64,000 nt of DNA from Flavipsychrobacter sp964461535 (GTDB taxonomy: Bacteria > Bacteroidota > Bacteroidia > Chitinophagales > Chitinophagaceae): assembly GCA_964461535.1 (NCBI GenBank), contig CAYWUY010000001.1, forward strand, positions 62,001-126,000, in the 5' to 3' direction. This document shows positions 18,042 through 25,761 of the stretch, piece after piece. Both the position numbers and the translations under genes were made by a program. The first letter of the stretch is position 1. Each line of letters begins with the position of its first letter. A model generated the notes under the pieces. That model was not told the origin of the DNA. It saw nothing but the letters and a program-made list of their open reading frames with translations, and did no database searches.

Positions 18042-19010
18042 ATGTTTTCAGCCGACACTATAGTTACTAATGCTCTCGAAACCATTCGCCTAGAAGCAGA
18101 AGCAGTTACCATGCTTATGAAATATATTGATGACTCTTTTGTAAGAGCCGTTCAAGCTATTCATCATGCTAAGGGGCGTGTAGTATTAAGCGGTATAGGC
18201 AAAAGCGCCATAATAGCACAAAAAATATGTGCTACTATGAACTCTACAGGTACACCGGCTCTTTACATGCATGCTGCCGATGCCATTCATGGCGACTTGG
18301 GCATGATACAGCCTGATGACGTAGTTATCATCATCTCTAAAAGCGGCAACAGCCCCGAGATTAAAGTACTAATGCCGCTAGTAAAAAACTTTGGTAATAA
18401 ACTAATAGCCATATGCGGCAATATGGAATCATTCATGGCCAATAATGCCGACATAGTACTAAATACCACTGTAGATAAAGAGGCGTGCCCTAATAACTTG
18501 GCACCTACCACAAGCACTACAGCCCAAATGGCTATGGGCGATGCTCTTGCAGTTTGCCTACTTCAATTAAAAGGGTTTTCTGCACGCGATTTTGCTAAAT
18601 ACCACCCCGGGGGAGCCTTGGGCAAACGTTTATATTTACGTGTTGCAGATATGAGTGATGTAAATGAGAAGCCTACAGTATTACCGGAAAGCAGCATACG
18701 TGAAGTGATTTACGAAATATCCGGAAAAAGACTTGGTGCTACTGCCGTATGCGATGCAGAAAATAATATACTTGGTATTATAACAGATGGCGACCTACGC
18801 CGTATGCTGGAAAAACACGAAAAACCTGCTACCCTAAAAGCCTCAGACATTTTATCTACTGCTCCTAAACAAATAGAGGCCTCATCTTTGGCTACAGAGG
18901 CACTTGCCTTAATGCGAGAACACAACATATCTCAACTTTTGGTGACCAAAAAAGGCAAATATGCGGGTATTTTGCACATTCACGACCTAATGCGTGAAGG
19001 AATAATATAA
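18042..19010 (+). CDS. kdsD: D-arabinose 5-phosphate isomerase (SIS plus CBS domains)
   Basis: 322 residues, the standard length. The N-terminal SIS sugar-isomerase domain (about 30-180) has LSGIGKSAIIAQKICATMNSTG, ISKSGNSPEI and the active-site-like histidine in AADAIHGDLGM. Two CBS repeats follow (about 205-322, with RLGATAVCDAENNILGIITD and HNISQLLVTKKGKYAGIL). It converts ribulose 5-phosphate to arabinose 5-phosphate for KDO synthesis, part of lipopolysaccharide assembly. The gene is transcribed alone from a promoter box abutting its start codon, and its 3' untranslated region holds two inverted repeats before a terminator. Confidence 0.95.
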   Translation: MFSADTIVTNALETIRLEAEAVTMLMKYIDDSFVRAVQAIHHAKGRVVLSGIGKSAIIAQKICATMNSTGTPALYMHAADAIHGDLGMIQPDDVVIIISKSGNSPEIKVLMPLVKNFGNKLIAICGNMESFMANNADIVLNTTVDKEACPNNLAPTTSTTAQMAMGDALAVCLLQLKGFSARDFAKYHPGGALGKRLYLRVADMSDVNEKPTVLPESSIREVIYEISGKRLGATAVCDAENNILGIITDGDLRRMLEKHEKPATLKASDILSTAPKQIEASSLATEALALMREHNISQLLVTKKGKYAGILHIHDLMREGII

Positions 19011-19095
19011 TATATATACAAAACTTGCGGGAAACTACGGATTTTTATTCCAGTGAGTATCAATAGTTTTACATCTGATTAAAGATGCTCATTGG

Positions 19096-19130
19096 GATGT
19101 GTCTACATCTCAGGTATCATATTTGATACC
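19096..19130. other. Two small hairpins in the kdsD 3' untranslated region
   Basis: Inverted repeats gatgt-gtct-acatc (19096-19109) and ggtatca-tatt-tgatacc (19113-19130) lie in the 158 bases between the kdsD stop and its terminator. No open reading frame is convincing there. They may stabilise the transcript or belong to a small RNA; nothing shows which. Confidence 0.35.
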
Positions 19131-19167
19131 ATTGTTTCCTAATACCCATGCAACCATTATGACAACT

Positions 19168-19200
19168 GCCCTTGTGCCCCGCATTAGGGCTTTTTTGTTT
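19168..19200 (+). terminator. Intrinsic terminator downstream of kdsD
   Basis: Outer stem gccct/agggc (19168-19172 and 19186-19190) with an inner tgc/gca stem, followed by a T run from 19191. Confidence 0.8.
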
Positions 19201-19295
19201 TTTTAACGTACTACATCCCCATAGAATAAAATTTTTGCCGTACCTATGCGTATCAATGTAAGTGAGCAAGTATAAAAACTTGTATTTTAGCGCAT

Positions 19296-20246
19296 ATGAG
19301 TTTAGACCTATCCATAGTGGTGCCTTTATACAACGAAGAAGAATCTTTGGGAGAATTAATTCCATGGATAGATAAGGTATGTACTGAGCACAAGTTAAGC
19401 TATGAGATTATCATGGTGGACGATGGTAGTAAAGACAATAGCTGGCAAGTAGTACAAGACTTATCAGAAAGATATAGCACCGTAAAAGGTATTCGTTTTC
19501 AGCGTAATTATGGTAAAAGCCCAGCCTTACACGAAGGGTTTAAAGCAACTTCTGGCAATGTAGTTATAACCATGGATGCCGACTTACAAGATAGCCCAGA
19601 CGAAATACCTGAACTTTATAGGATGATAGCAGAAGAGGGTTATGATTTAGTCAGTGGCTGGAAAAAAGTGAGATACGACAACGCCTTAACTAAAAACCTA
19701 CCTTCTAAGCTATATAACGGTACCAACCGAGCGTTGACCGGTATAAAGCTCCACGACATGAACTGCGGTCTAAAATCGTACCGTAGAAAGGTGGTAAAGA
19801 GTATAGAGGTGTATGGTGAAATGCACCGATTTATTCCGGTATTGGCTAAGCATGCCGGCTTCAATAAGATAGGTGAAAAAGTAGTACAACACCGTGCTCG
19901 CAAATATGGCGTATCTAAATTTGGTTGGGAGCGTTTTATTAATGGATTCTTAGACTTATTATCTGTACTATTTGTAACTCGCTTTGGTAAAAAACCTATG
20001 CACTTATTTGGGTTGTTGGGGTCTATTACCTTTTTACTTGGCTTTTTTATAACCATTTGGCTAATTATAGAGCGCATACTTGAGGGTGCATCATTCGGGC
20101 TTACCAATAAGGTTGGTTTCTATATGGCTATGACTACTATGGTTATAGGTACTTTATTTTTCCTTACAGGCTTTATTGCAGAATTGATAGTGCGTAATGC
20201 ACCTGACAGAAACAACTACTTAACTGACGAAAAAATACGCTTATAA
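19296..20246 (+). CDS. GT2 family glycosyltransferase, membrane-anchored
   Basis: 316 residues. The GT-A domain (about 1-215) has SIVVPLYNEEESLGEL, MVDDGSKDNSW and the DxD-like DADLQDSPDEIPEL, the pattern of dolichyl/polyprenyl-phosphate sugar synthases (DPM1, GtrB, ArnC). Two transmembrane helices follow (about 228-252 and 265-292), as in GtrB. It probably transfers a sugar from a nucleotide donor to undecaprenyl phosphate on the inner membrane for later use in the envelope. Donor and acceptor are not evident. It is transcribed alone between two terminators. Confidence 0.88.
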   Translation: MSLDLSIVVPLYNEEESLGELIPWIDKVCTEHKLSYEIIMVDDGSKDNSWQVVQDLSERYSTVKGIRFQRNYGKSPALHEGFKATSGNVVITMDADLQDSPDEIPELYRMIAEEGYDLVSGWKKVRYDNALTKNLPSKLYNGTNRALTGIKLHDMNCGLKSYRRKVVKSIEVYGEMHRFIPVLAKHAGFNKIGEKVVQHRARKYGVSKFGWERFINGFLDLLSVLFVTRFGKKPMHLFGLLGSITFLLGFFITIWLIIERILEGASFGLTNKVGFYMAMTTMVIGTLFFLTGFIAELIVRNAPDRNNYLTDEKIRL

Positions 20247-20251
20247 AACAC

Positions 20252-20294
20252 ATGATTCCTGTGTATTTTCATGATGAAAATACACAGGAATCAT
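20252..20294. terminator. Long bidirectional terminator between convergent genes
   Basis: A perfect 21-base inverted repeat (20252-20272 and 20274-20294, centre at 20273) joins the ends of the glycosyltransferase and the 184-residue gene. The right arm includes the TGA stop codon of the latter (20291-20293). The stem has the core gattcctgtgtatttt. Confidence 0.8.
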
Positions 20295-20845
20295 ATATTA
20301 GGAAGATTATTATAAGTTTCCGTAAACATTCGTCTTACTGCAATTTCTTTAGCAACTACATCTACACCAGAATTTCTATTTATAAGTAAGTATCCACTAA
20401 TTTCTGGATATTCTATATGTTCAAAAGTTATTGTTCCAAACTTGTAACCAACTACTTTTTTATATATCCTAAATCTCTGGTTGTTTTTATTTCCTTCCAC
20501 TTTTCCCGAAGCGCTATCTATAGTTCTTGCTCCTAAAAAACCAAATGATGCCGTTGGATGTTTATCAAGTATAAATGGCACTACCTTAGCACAAGAAATT
20601 AAAATGTTACCTACATCTCCCCTATTAGTAAGTTTAGAGTATTTATAATCGCTTCTTCTATCTTTTTTACAATAAAACTTCACTCCAAATATATCCTCTG
20701 AATGATACTCTGCTCTTACAATGTATGAATATCGAGTAACCGGAGAATAAAACTTGAAGATATACGTGTACTGGTGTGCAGTATCGTCTTTTGATGTTTC
20801 TTTCTGAATAAATGTTAGGGTATAACCAGGGAAATCAAATATCAA
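20291..20845 (-). CDS. Uncharacterised 184-aa protein, second gene of a small cassette
   Basis: 184 residues from a TTG (20843-20845) that overlaps the stop of the upstream 57-aa gene in TTGA; no ATG occurs until near the C-terminus, so the TTG start is well supported. There is no signal peptide. Notable blocks are FYCKKDRRSDYKYSKLTN, GDVGNILISCAKVVPFILD, ASFGFLGARTIDSASG, NQRFRIYKKV and the C-terminal FTETYNNLP. The basic KKDRRSDYKYS block and the conserved-looking FGFLGAR suggest a soluble single domain with a nucleic-acid or phosphate ligand, but this is speculation. Small proteins of this type occur scattered in Bacteroidota as far as I recall. The layout resembles a toxin-antitoxin operon, with the small basic protein first. 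Confidence 0.7.
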   Translation of the reverse strand: MIFDFPGYTLTFIQKETSKDDTAHQYTYIFKFYSPVTRYSYIVRAEYHSEDIFGVKFYCKKDRRSDYKYSKLTNRGDVGNILISCAKVVPFILDKHPTASFGFLGARTIDSASGKVEGNKNNQRFRIYKKVVGYKFGTITFEHIEYPEISGYLLINRNSGVDVVAKEIAVRRMFTETYNNLPNI

Positions 20846-21015
20846 GGTACAAATAAAGATGTAGATGAGTTAGAAGGATTGGGCTTTAAATCAGCGGAAG
20901 TCAACACACGGCCTTTAACCTGTAAGTTAGACAACAGTACCGGCTTCAATTCTTTTAAAGGAGTCCAATTTAATCTGTCTCCCTTAGGTGCCACCTTTTT
21001 CTTAGTAGTTTTCAT
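20842..21015 (-). CDS. Small basic 57-aa protein, first gene of the cassette
   Basis: ATG at 21013-21015 and TGA ending at 20842. The product starts MKTTKKKVAPKGDRLNWTPL, has a central LKPVLLSNLQVKGRVLTSAD and ends in a Ser/Thr-rich tail. It has lysine and arginine in excess and no hydrophobic helix. Its stop overlaps the start of the 184-aa gene by four bases, a sign of translational coupling. I do not recognise it. It may be an antitoxin-like or accessory partner, which is inference from gene order only. A terminator hairpin for the preceding gene lies just upstream. Confidence 0.6.
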   Translation of the reverse strand: MKTTKKKVAPKGDRLNWTPLKELKPVLLSNLQVKGRVLTSADLKPNPSNSSTSLFVP

Positions 21016-21040
21016 TTATACAAAAATAATTAAAAGCAAG

Positions 21041-21106
21041 GAAAAACCCCATTGCAACTACATTATTAACCTATAGTAAGATTAAAATATAACAGCTGCA
21101 ATGGGG
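21041..21106 (-). terminator. Terminator of the aldo/keto reductase operon
   Basis: Ten-base arms ccccattgca (21047-21056) and tgcaatgggg (21097-21106) with a 40-base loop. On the minus strand the hairpin is followed by a T run (21042-21046). Confidence 0.65.
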
Positions 21107-21132
21107 ATTATCAATACTTTAGTAAGCTTACA

Positions 21133-22110
21133 CTAGCGAGGCTTATTGCCTAGTATCATATCTATTTGTTCCATCACTTCTTCGTTTAGCAATGGCAATA
21201 CTTCTAGCGCTTTTAAATTTTCTGTCAGTTGCTGTTCTTTAGTAGCACCTAATATAGTAGTAGTTACATTTTTATTTTTAACAGTCCATGCTATAGCCAG
21301 TGCAGATAAACTAACACCTAGCTGCTGAGCTAGCTCTCCTAATTTCACCACTTTAGCAACTCTTTCTTGTTCTAGTACCGCATCCTTCAACCACTGATAG
21401 TTGTGCAACGACAGCCTAGAGCCTTCCGGAACACCATTGTTATATTTGCCGGTAAGCAAGCCTGAAGCTAATGGACTCCATATTGTAGTGCCCATACCTA
21501 CTGTATTAAATATATGCTGATAGTCTTTCTCCATTTTAAAACGCTCTAGCATGTTATACTGTGGCTGCTCCATAGCCGGTGGAATTAATCTTAGTTCCCT
21601 AGCTACAGCATGTGCCTCCATTATTTCAGATGCACTCCATTCGCTGGTGCCCCAATATAATATTTTGCCTTGCTGTATCAGTAGATTCATGGTCCACACT
21701 ATCTCCTCCATAGGAGTTTCCGGGTCAGGACGATGACAAAAGAACAAATCAAGATAATCTAGCTGCATGCGCTGCAATGCCTGATGACAGGCTTCAGTAA
21801 GATGCTTACGGCTAAGACCCCTTTGTGTTGGCTTATTTTCTTTACCATACAAACCAAAGAAGGCTTTACTTGAAACACAGTAAGTAGTTCTATCCCAATT
21901 CTTACGCTTAAGTACTCTGCCCATTATCTCTTCCGACTTTCCTCCTGCATAAGCTTCGGCATTATCAAAAAAATTAATGCCGTTATCATAAGCTATACCC
22001 ATCAGTCTATCGGCATTATCATCTTCTACCTGCTGAGAAAATGTAACCCAAGAGCCGTAAGACAATACACTCAACTGCAATCCGGTTTTTCCTAATCTTC
22101 TGTATTCCAT
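21133..22110 (-). CDS. Aldo/keto reductase (potassium-channel beta-subunit-like group)
   Basis: 325 residues, a complete TIM-barrel AKR. Motifs: MEYRRLGKTGLQLS at the start, FFDNAEAYAGGKSEEIMG carrying the catalytic Asp and Tyr, VSSKAF with the Lys, FFCHRPDPETPMEEIV with the His, and WSPLASGLLTGKYNNG and TTTILGATKEQQLTEN at the NADPH site. The sequence resembles the Kv-beta/YghZ-type AKR subgroup. It reduces small aldehydes or ketones with NADPH; the substrate is unknown. It is the last gene of a minus-strand run with DUF502, serC and DUF1015 (37-base gap to DUF1015). Confidence 0.92.
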   Translation of the reverse strand: MEYRRLGKTGLQLSVLSYGSWVTFSQQVEDDNADRLMGIAYDNGINFFDNAEAYAGGKSEEIMGRVLKRKNWDRTTYCVSSKAFFGLYGKENKPTQRGLSRKHLTEACHQALQRMQLDYLDLFFCHRPDPETPMEEIVWTMNLLIQQGKILYWGTSEWSASEIMEAHAVARELRLIPPAMEQPQYNMLERFKMEKDYQHIFNTVGMGTTIWSPLASGLLTGKYNNGVPEGSRLSLHNYQWLKDAVLEQERVAKVVKLGELAQQLGVSLSALAIAWTVKNKNVTTTILGATKEQQLTENLKALEVLPLLNEEVMEQIDMILGNKPR

Positions 22111-22147
22111 AATGCTTATCTGTTTTGGTATAAACTTTACTAACTTA

Positions 22148-23389
22148 TTATATCATATATACTACTAAGCCATCGCGTAGCTTAGGCTCAAACCAAGTAC
22201 TTTTAGGAGGCATTACCTCGCCACTATCAGCAATATTAAATAGCTGTTGTATAGATACGGGATAAATAGAAAAAGCTACTGCCATTTCTTTGCTATCTAC
22301 ACGCTTTATTAGTCCTTCCATTCCTCTTATACCACCTACAAAATCTATTCTTTTATCAGTGCGTTGGTCTTTTATACCAAGATGCTTTCCAAGCACATTA
22401 TTCTGCAGTATAGAAGTATCTAGTACTCCGGTGGGATCGGTAGTATAGGTACCCGGTTTACACACCAGCTTATACCATTTACCTTCCATATACATACCAA
22501 ACTCATGTGCTACGGCTGGCTTTAAAGGACCATTAGCAACTTCACTCACCTCAAAATCTTGCTCTAATAATTTTAAAAAGTCAGTTGGAGTATGACCATT
22601 AAGATCTTTAACTACGCGGTTGTAGTCCATTATCTCTAGCTGGCTAGCAGGGAATATGCAGGTAACAAAGTAATTAAAGTTTTCATCGCCGTCTATAGAA
22701 TAGCCGTTGGCAATCATCTCTTTACATACCTTAGCTGCAGACGCTGCACGATGGTGACCATCTGCTATATAAGTACATGGCACATCGTTACTAAAGTGGT
22801 GTGTAATAGCCGATACTTTAGCATAATCATCTATTACCCACATAATGTGTCTTACACCGTCTGGTGCTGTAAAATCATACTCAGCCTCATGCGATTTTTT
22901 CCAGTTTTCTATAATCTCTTGTACCGAATCACAATCGTTATACGCTAAAAACACAACACCAGTTTGTGCGCCGGTAACAGTTATGTGATTTATCCTGTCT
23001 TGTTCTTTTTCCGGTCTGGTAAACTCATGCTTTTTGATGATACCTTTATTATAATCATCTACCGACGAACCACATACCAAACCAGTTTGAGATCTACCGT
23101 TCATTACTAGTTCGTAGATATAATAGCTAGGCTCTTTATCTTGTACTAATACTTTGTTATGTACAAACGCATCTAGGTTTTCTTTTGCTTTCTCATATAC
23201 CTGCATGCTGTGCACATCCACCATCTCAGGAAGGTCTATTTCTGAGCGGGTAACATGATAAAAGTTATACGGTTGCTTTTTAAACTCACGTGCCTCAGCA
23301 ACGCTCACCACATCATAAGGCAGTGTAGCCACTTGGCTTGCCAATTCTTTCTTAGGTCGTAATCCTTTAAAAGGAGTAATCTTTGCCAT
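22148..23389 (-). CDS. DUF1015 family protein
   Basis: 413 residues, the normal family length. Signatures: N-terminal FKGLRPKKELASQVATLPYD, the YIADGHHRAASA motif (about 215) that is diagnostic for the family, and DFVGGIRGMEGL near the C-terminus. The biochemical function is unknown. DUF1015 genes sit beside serC and serA in many bacteria, which suggests a link to serine metabolism. Here serC lies 13 bases upstream in the same operon, but serA is absent. Confidence 0.92.
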   Translation of the reverse strand: MAKITPFKGLRPKKELASQVATLPYDVVSVAEAREFKKQPYNFYHVTRSEIDLPEMVDVHSMQVYEKAKENLDAFVHNKVLVQDKEPSYYIYELVMNGRSQTGLVCGSSVDDYNKGIIKKHEFTRPEKEQDRINHITVTGAQTGVVFLAYNDCDSVQEIIENWKKSHEAEYDFTAPDGVRHIMWVIDDYAKVSAITHHFSNDVPCTYIADGHHRAASAAKVCKEMIANGYSIDGDENFNYFVTCIFPASQLEIMDYNRVVKDLNGHTPTDFLKLLEQDFEVSEVANGPLKPAVAHEFGMYMEGKWYKLVCKPGTYTTDPTGVLDTSILQNNVLGKHLGIKDQRTDKRIDFVGGIRGMEGLIKRVDSKEMAVAFSIYPVSIQQLFNIADSGEVMPPKSTWFEPKLRDGLVVYMI

Positions 23390-23402
23390 TAATATTGTTT
23401 AA

Positions 23403-24473
23403 TTATAGTTTCTCTTCAAACGCCGATATAATATCGACTAATATTTTTACTTCTTGTTCAGTTATTGCATTGTATAAAGACACCCTAAAGCCTCCAACAC
23501 TTCTATGTCCTTCTATACCTAAAATACCTTCATTTTTGCAGTAGTCTACAAACTTTTGTTCCCACTCTTTATTTTGGGCAGTAAAGGTAATGTTCATTAT
23601 GCTTCTACTATGCAGCTCTTTTACATGTGGTACAAATACATGGCTATTATCTATAGCCTTATAGAGCATGCTAGCTTTTCTATGATTGGCTGCTATTATA
23701 TTATCAAGTCCTGTATTTGCTATCCACCTCAACATTAGCAAGGTAGTATACACGCCCGATACATTGGCAGTATTCAGTATGCTGTATTCTCTAGCTTGGG
23801 CTAGGTAACTTAGCATAGGTGGCAGTTGGCTTGAGGCAGTCGCCAAAAACTCTTTTTTTATACCCACTACAGCCACACCGGGAGTCCCTAAATTTTTTTG
23901 AGCAGCAGCGTAAAACAGTGCATAATTATTATAATCTCGCTGTATACCAAGTATGTCGCTACTCATATCTGCCACTAATGGCGCTGAACTTTGTATATCG
24001 TTTTTATACTGCGTGCCATAAATAGTATTATTAGTAGTTATGTGCGCATATTTTACACCTGATATATCTTCCCAATGAGGCAGATAGTTATAATTGGCTG
24101 CGCGGCTACTACCTGCAGTTACTACGTTGCCATAGTGTTTGGCATAGGCTATAGCTTCATATGCCCAATGGCCGGTATCTGTGTATTGTGCTGTAGTATT
24201 ATGGGATAAAAAATTCATAGGCACCATGCAAAACTGCATTCTACCTCCACCTTGTAGCCATATAAACTCATAATCATCGCCTACGTTACACAGTTTGTGC
24301 ATTAGGCTATTACATTCATCTAAAATAGTCTTGAAATGCTTGCCTCGGTGTGGTAACTCTAGTATAGAAACTCCTGAATCGTCATAATTCAGTACAGCTT
24401 CAGCAATTTGTTGCTTCACTATAGCGGGCAATGCGGCCGGCCCTGCATTAAAATTGATCCTTCCTTTGCTCAT
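23403..24473 (-). CDS. serC: Phosphoserine aminotransferase
   Basis: 356 residues, full length. It opens with INFNAGPAALP, contains the PLP-lysine motif AAAQKNLGTPG (Lys at about 194), and ends with GHRSVGGFRVSLYNA, the class V aminotransferase signature of SerC. It converts 3-phosphohydroxypyruvate to phosphoserine in serine synthesis and acts in pyridoxine synthesis. The 5' end overlaps the DUF502 gene by 26 bases, and DUF1015 follows 13 bases downstream, so the three are co-transcribed. Confidence 0.96.
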   Translation of the reverse strand: MSKGRINFNAGPAALPAIVKQQIAEAVLNYDDSGVSILELPHRGKHFKTILDECNSLMHKLCNVGDDYEFIWLQGGGRMQFCMVPMNFLSHNTTAQYTDTGHWAYEAIAYAKHYGNVVTAGSSRAANYNYLPHWEDISGVKYAHITTNNTIYGTQYKNDIQSSAPLVADMSSDILGIQRDYNNYALFYAAAQKNLGTPGVAVVGIKKEFLATASSQLPPMLSYLAQAREYSILNTANVSGVYTTLLMLRWIANTGLDNIIAANHRKASMLYKAIDNSHVFVPHVKELHSRSIMNITFTAQNKEWEQKFVDYCKNEGILGIEGHRSVGGFRVSLYNAITEQEVKILVDIISAFEEKL

Positions 24474-25038
24474 CTTCTACTACTGTTGTTACACCACCAC
24501 TTACCGCAAACTTCATTGCCTCTCCGGCGGTCATTTCTTTTGCCTGTTTTATATTTTCAGACGCAGTTACTATCACCCAACCTGATATTGCATAGGCATG
24601 CGGCATATATACGGCTATCATGTTGTCCATACCTAAGTGAGACATGTCTTTCTGAGTCATAAATCCTATCCTCCATATCTCAGGGCTAGTATTTACCCGA
24701 ACCCATACAGGCTTATTAAAACGTTTTTTATCTCCTACAAACGAGCTAATAACATCTCTTACAGCAGAATATATAAACTTGACACCCGGGGTATGCTCTA
24801 AAACATAACCAAAGGCATCGAACAGCCACCTACCAACAAATAAACGCGTACCTAGGTAACCAATAATAGTAACAATGGAAATAATAATAAGAAAGCCTAA
24901 TCCGCGTGGCACATAAGGCACCAGATTATCTACACCGTTAAATACTGAATATAATAGATATGCAGTAATAGCTATGGGGCTTATTAATAATAAACCTTGC
25001 AAAAACGACCGGAATAAAATAACCGTTAGGCGACGCAT
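24448..25038 (-). CDS. DUF502 family membrane protein
   Basis: 196 residues from the ATG at 25038; an in-frame TTG nine bases earlier is less likely. Two hydrophobic helices lie near the N-terminus (about 12-32 and 48-70). The family motif VKFIYSAVRDVISSFVGDKKRF comes next and the C-terminal region is soluble (VYMPHAYAISGWVIV). The function of DUF502 proteins is unknown; they are predicted inner-membrane proteins. The gene starts the operon that includes serC and DUF1015. A TAnnTTTG box ends six bases before the start codon, so the mRNA may be leaderless. Confidence 0.85.
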   Translation of the reverse strand: MRRLTVILFRSFLQGLLLISPIAITAYLLYSVFNGVDNLVPYVPRGLGFLIIISIVTIIGYLGTRLFVGRWLFDAFGYVLEHTPGVKFIYSAVRDVISSFVGDKKRFNKPVWVRVNTSPEIWRIGFMTQKDMSHLGMDNMIAVYMPHAYAISGWVIVTASENIKQAKEMTAGEAMKFAVSGGVTTVVEDEQRKDQF

Positions 25039-25044
25039 GATGCG

Positions 25045-25052
25045 CAAAGGTA
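25045..25052 (-). promoter_or_regulatory. -7 promoter element of the DUF502-serC operon
   Basis: TACCTTTG on the minus strand, ending six bases before the ATG at 25038, implying an mRNA with almost no leader. Confidence 0.55.
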
Positions 25053-25184
25053 TATAATAACCATATAGAAAAAATCTTTAAACACATCCTCGCCACCCCA
25101 AAATTGGGTTAAATATCCTTAACAGCTTATCTGGTTTTTACTGGCAAATACATCATATTTGCAGCCAGATTACTATTTAAAGTC

Positions 25185-25709
25185 ATGGCTCCAACAACAA
25201 CAGTAAAACAAGCAGGCGTAAAAGACCTTAGCCTCATTCACCAGTTAAGTGTAGAAACTTTTACAGAAACCTTTGCAGCGGTAAATACGCCTGAAGATAT
25301 GGCCATGTACCTTAATGAATGTATGAGCCTTACTGCTATAGAGGCAGAGCTCCTAGATAACCATAATACATTTTATATTCTATACCATAATGGGCAAGCA
25401 GCAGGATATGCTAAAACCAGAATAGGTAAAAAACCGGGCTATGGTGTAGGTGAGCGCGCTTTTGAACTAGAACGCATTTATATTTTAACTCAATTTCAAG
25501 GCCGGCATTTGGGCAGTTATCTATTGGATTATTGTATAGATGTAGCACGTATAACAGGTTATACTACGTTTTGGCTAGGGGTGTGGGAGCATAACCATAA
25601 AGCCATTGCCTTTTACGAAAAATACGGTTTTAAGAAGATAGGCAGTCAAGAGTTTTTACTAGGCACCGACCCACAAACCGACCACATAATGATACTCCCC
25701 CTTTTATAA
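25185..25709 (+). CDS. GNAT family N-acetyltransferase
   Basis: 174 residues. The GNAT fold has the acetyl-CoA loop ILTQFQGRHLGSYLLD (a Q-x-x-G-x-G/A variant, here QGRHLG), preceded by FELERIYI and followed by FWLGVWEHNHKAIAFYEKYGFKKIGSQEF, the typical final strand. It transfers an acetyl group to an unknown amine or protein N-terminus. There is no signal peptide. The gene stands alone. A near-consensus box (CATATTTG, 25154-25161) lies 23 bases upstream. Confidence 0.9.
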   Translation: MAPTTTVKQAGVKDLSLIHQLSVETFTETFAAVNTPEDMAMYLNECMSLTAIEAELLDNHNTFYILYHNGQAAGYAKTRIGKKPGYGVGERAFELERIYILTQFQGRHLGSYLLDYCIDVARITGYTTFWLGVWEHNHKAIAFYEKYGFKKIGSQEFLLGTDPQTDHIMILPLL

Positions 25710-25749
25710 CAAAAGGTAGCAGTATTTTATATTATAACATTGTTTCTAC

Positions 25750-25757
25750 TAAATTTG
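25750..25757 (+). promoter_or_regulatory. -7 promoter element of the SpmAB-fusion gene, implying a leaderless mRNA
   Basis: TAAATTTG ends four bases before the ATG at 25762, the same spacing as at kdsD and folD. Confidence 0.55.
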
Positions 25758-25761
25758 AGGT

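Noticed and set aside
19117..19365. 82-codon minus-strand open frame over the kdsD terminator
   Set aside because: It runs through a terminator hairpin and into the glycosyltransferase gene on the other strand, with no family resemblance.
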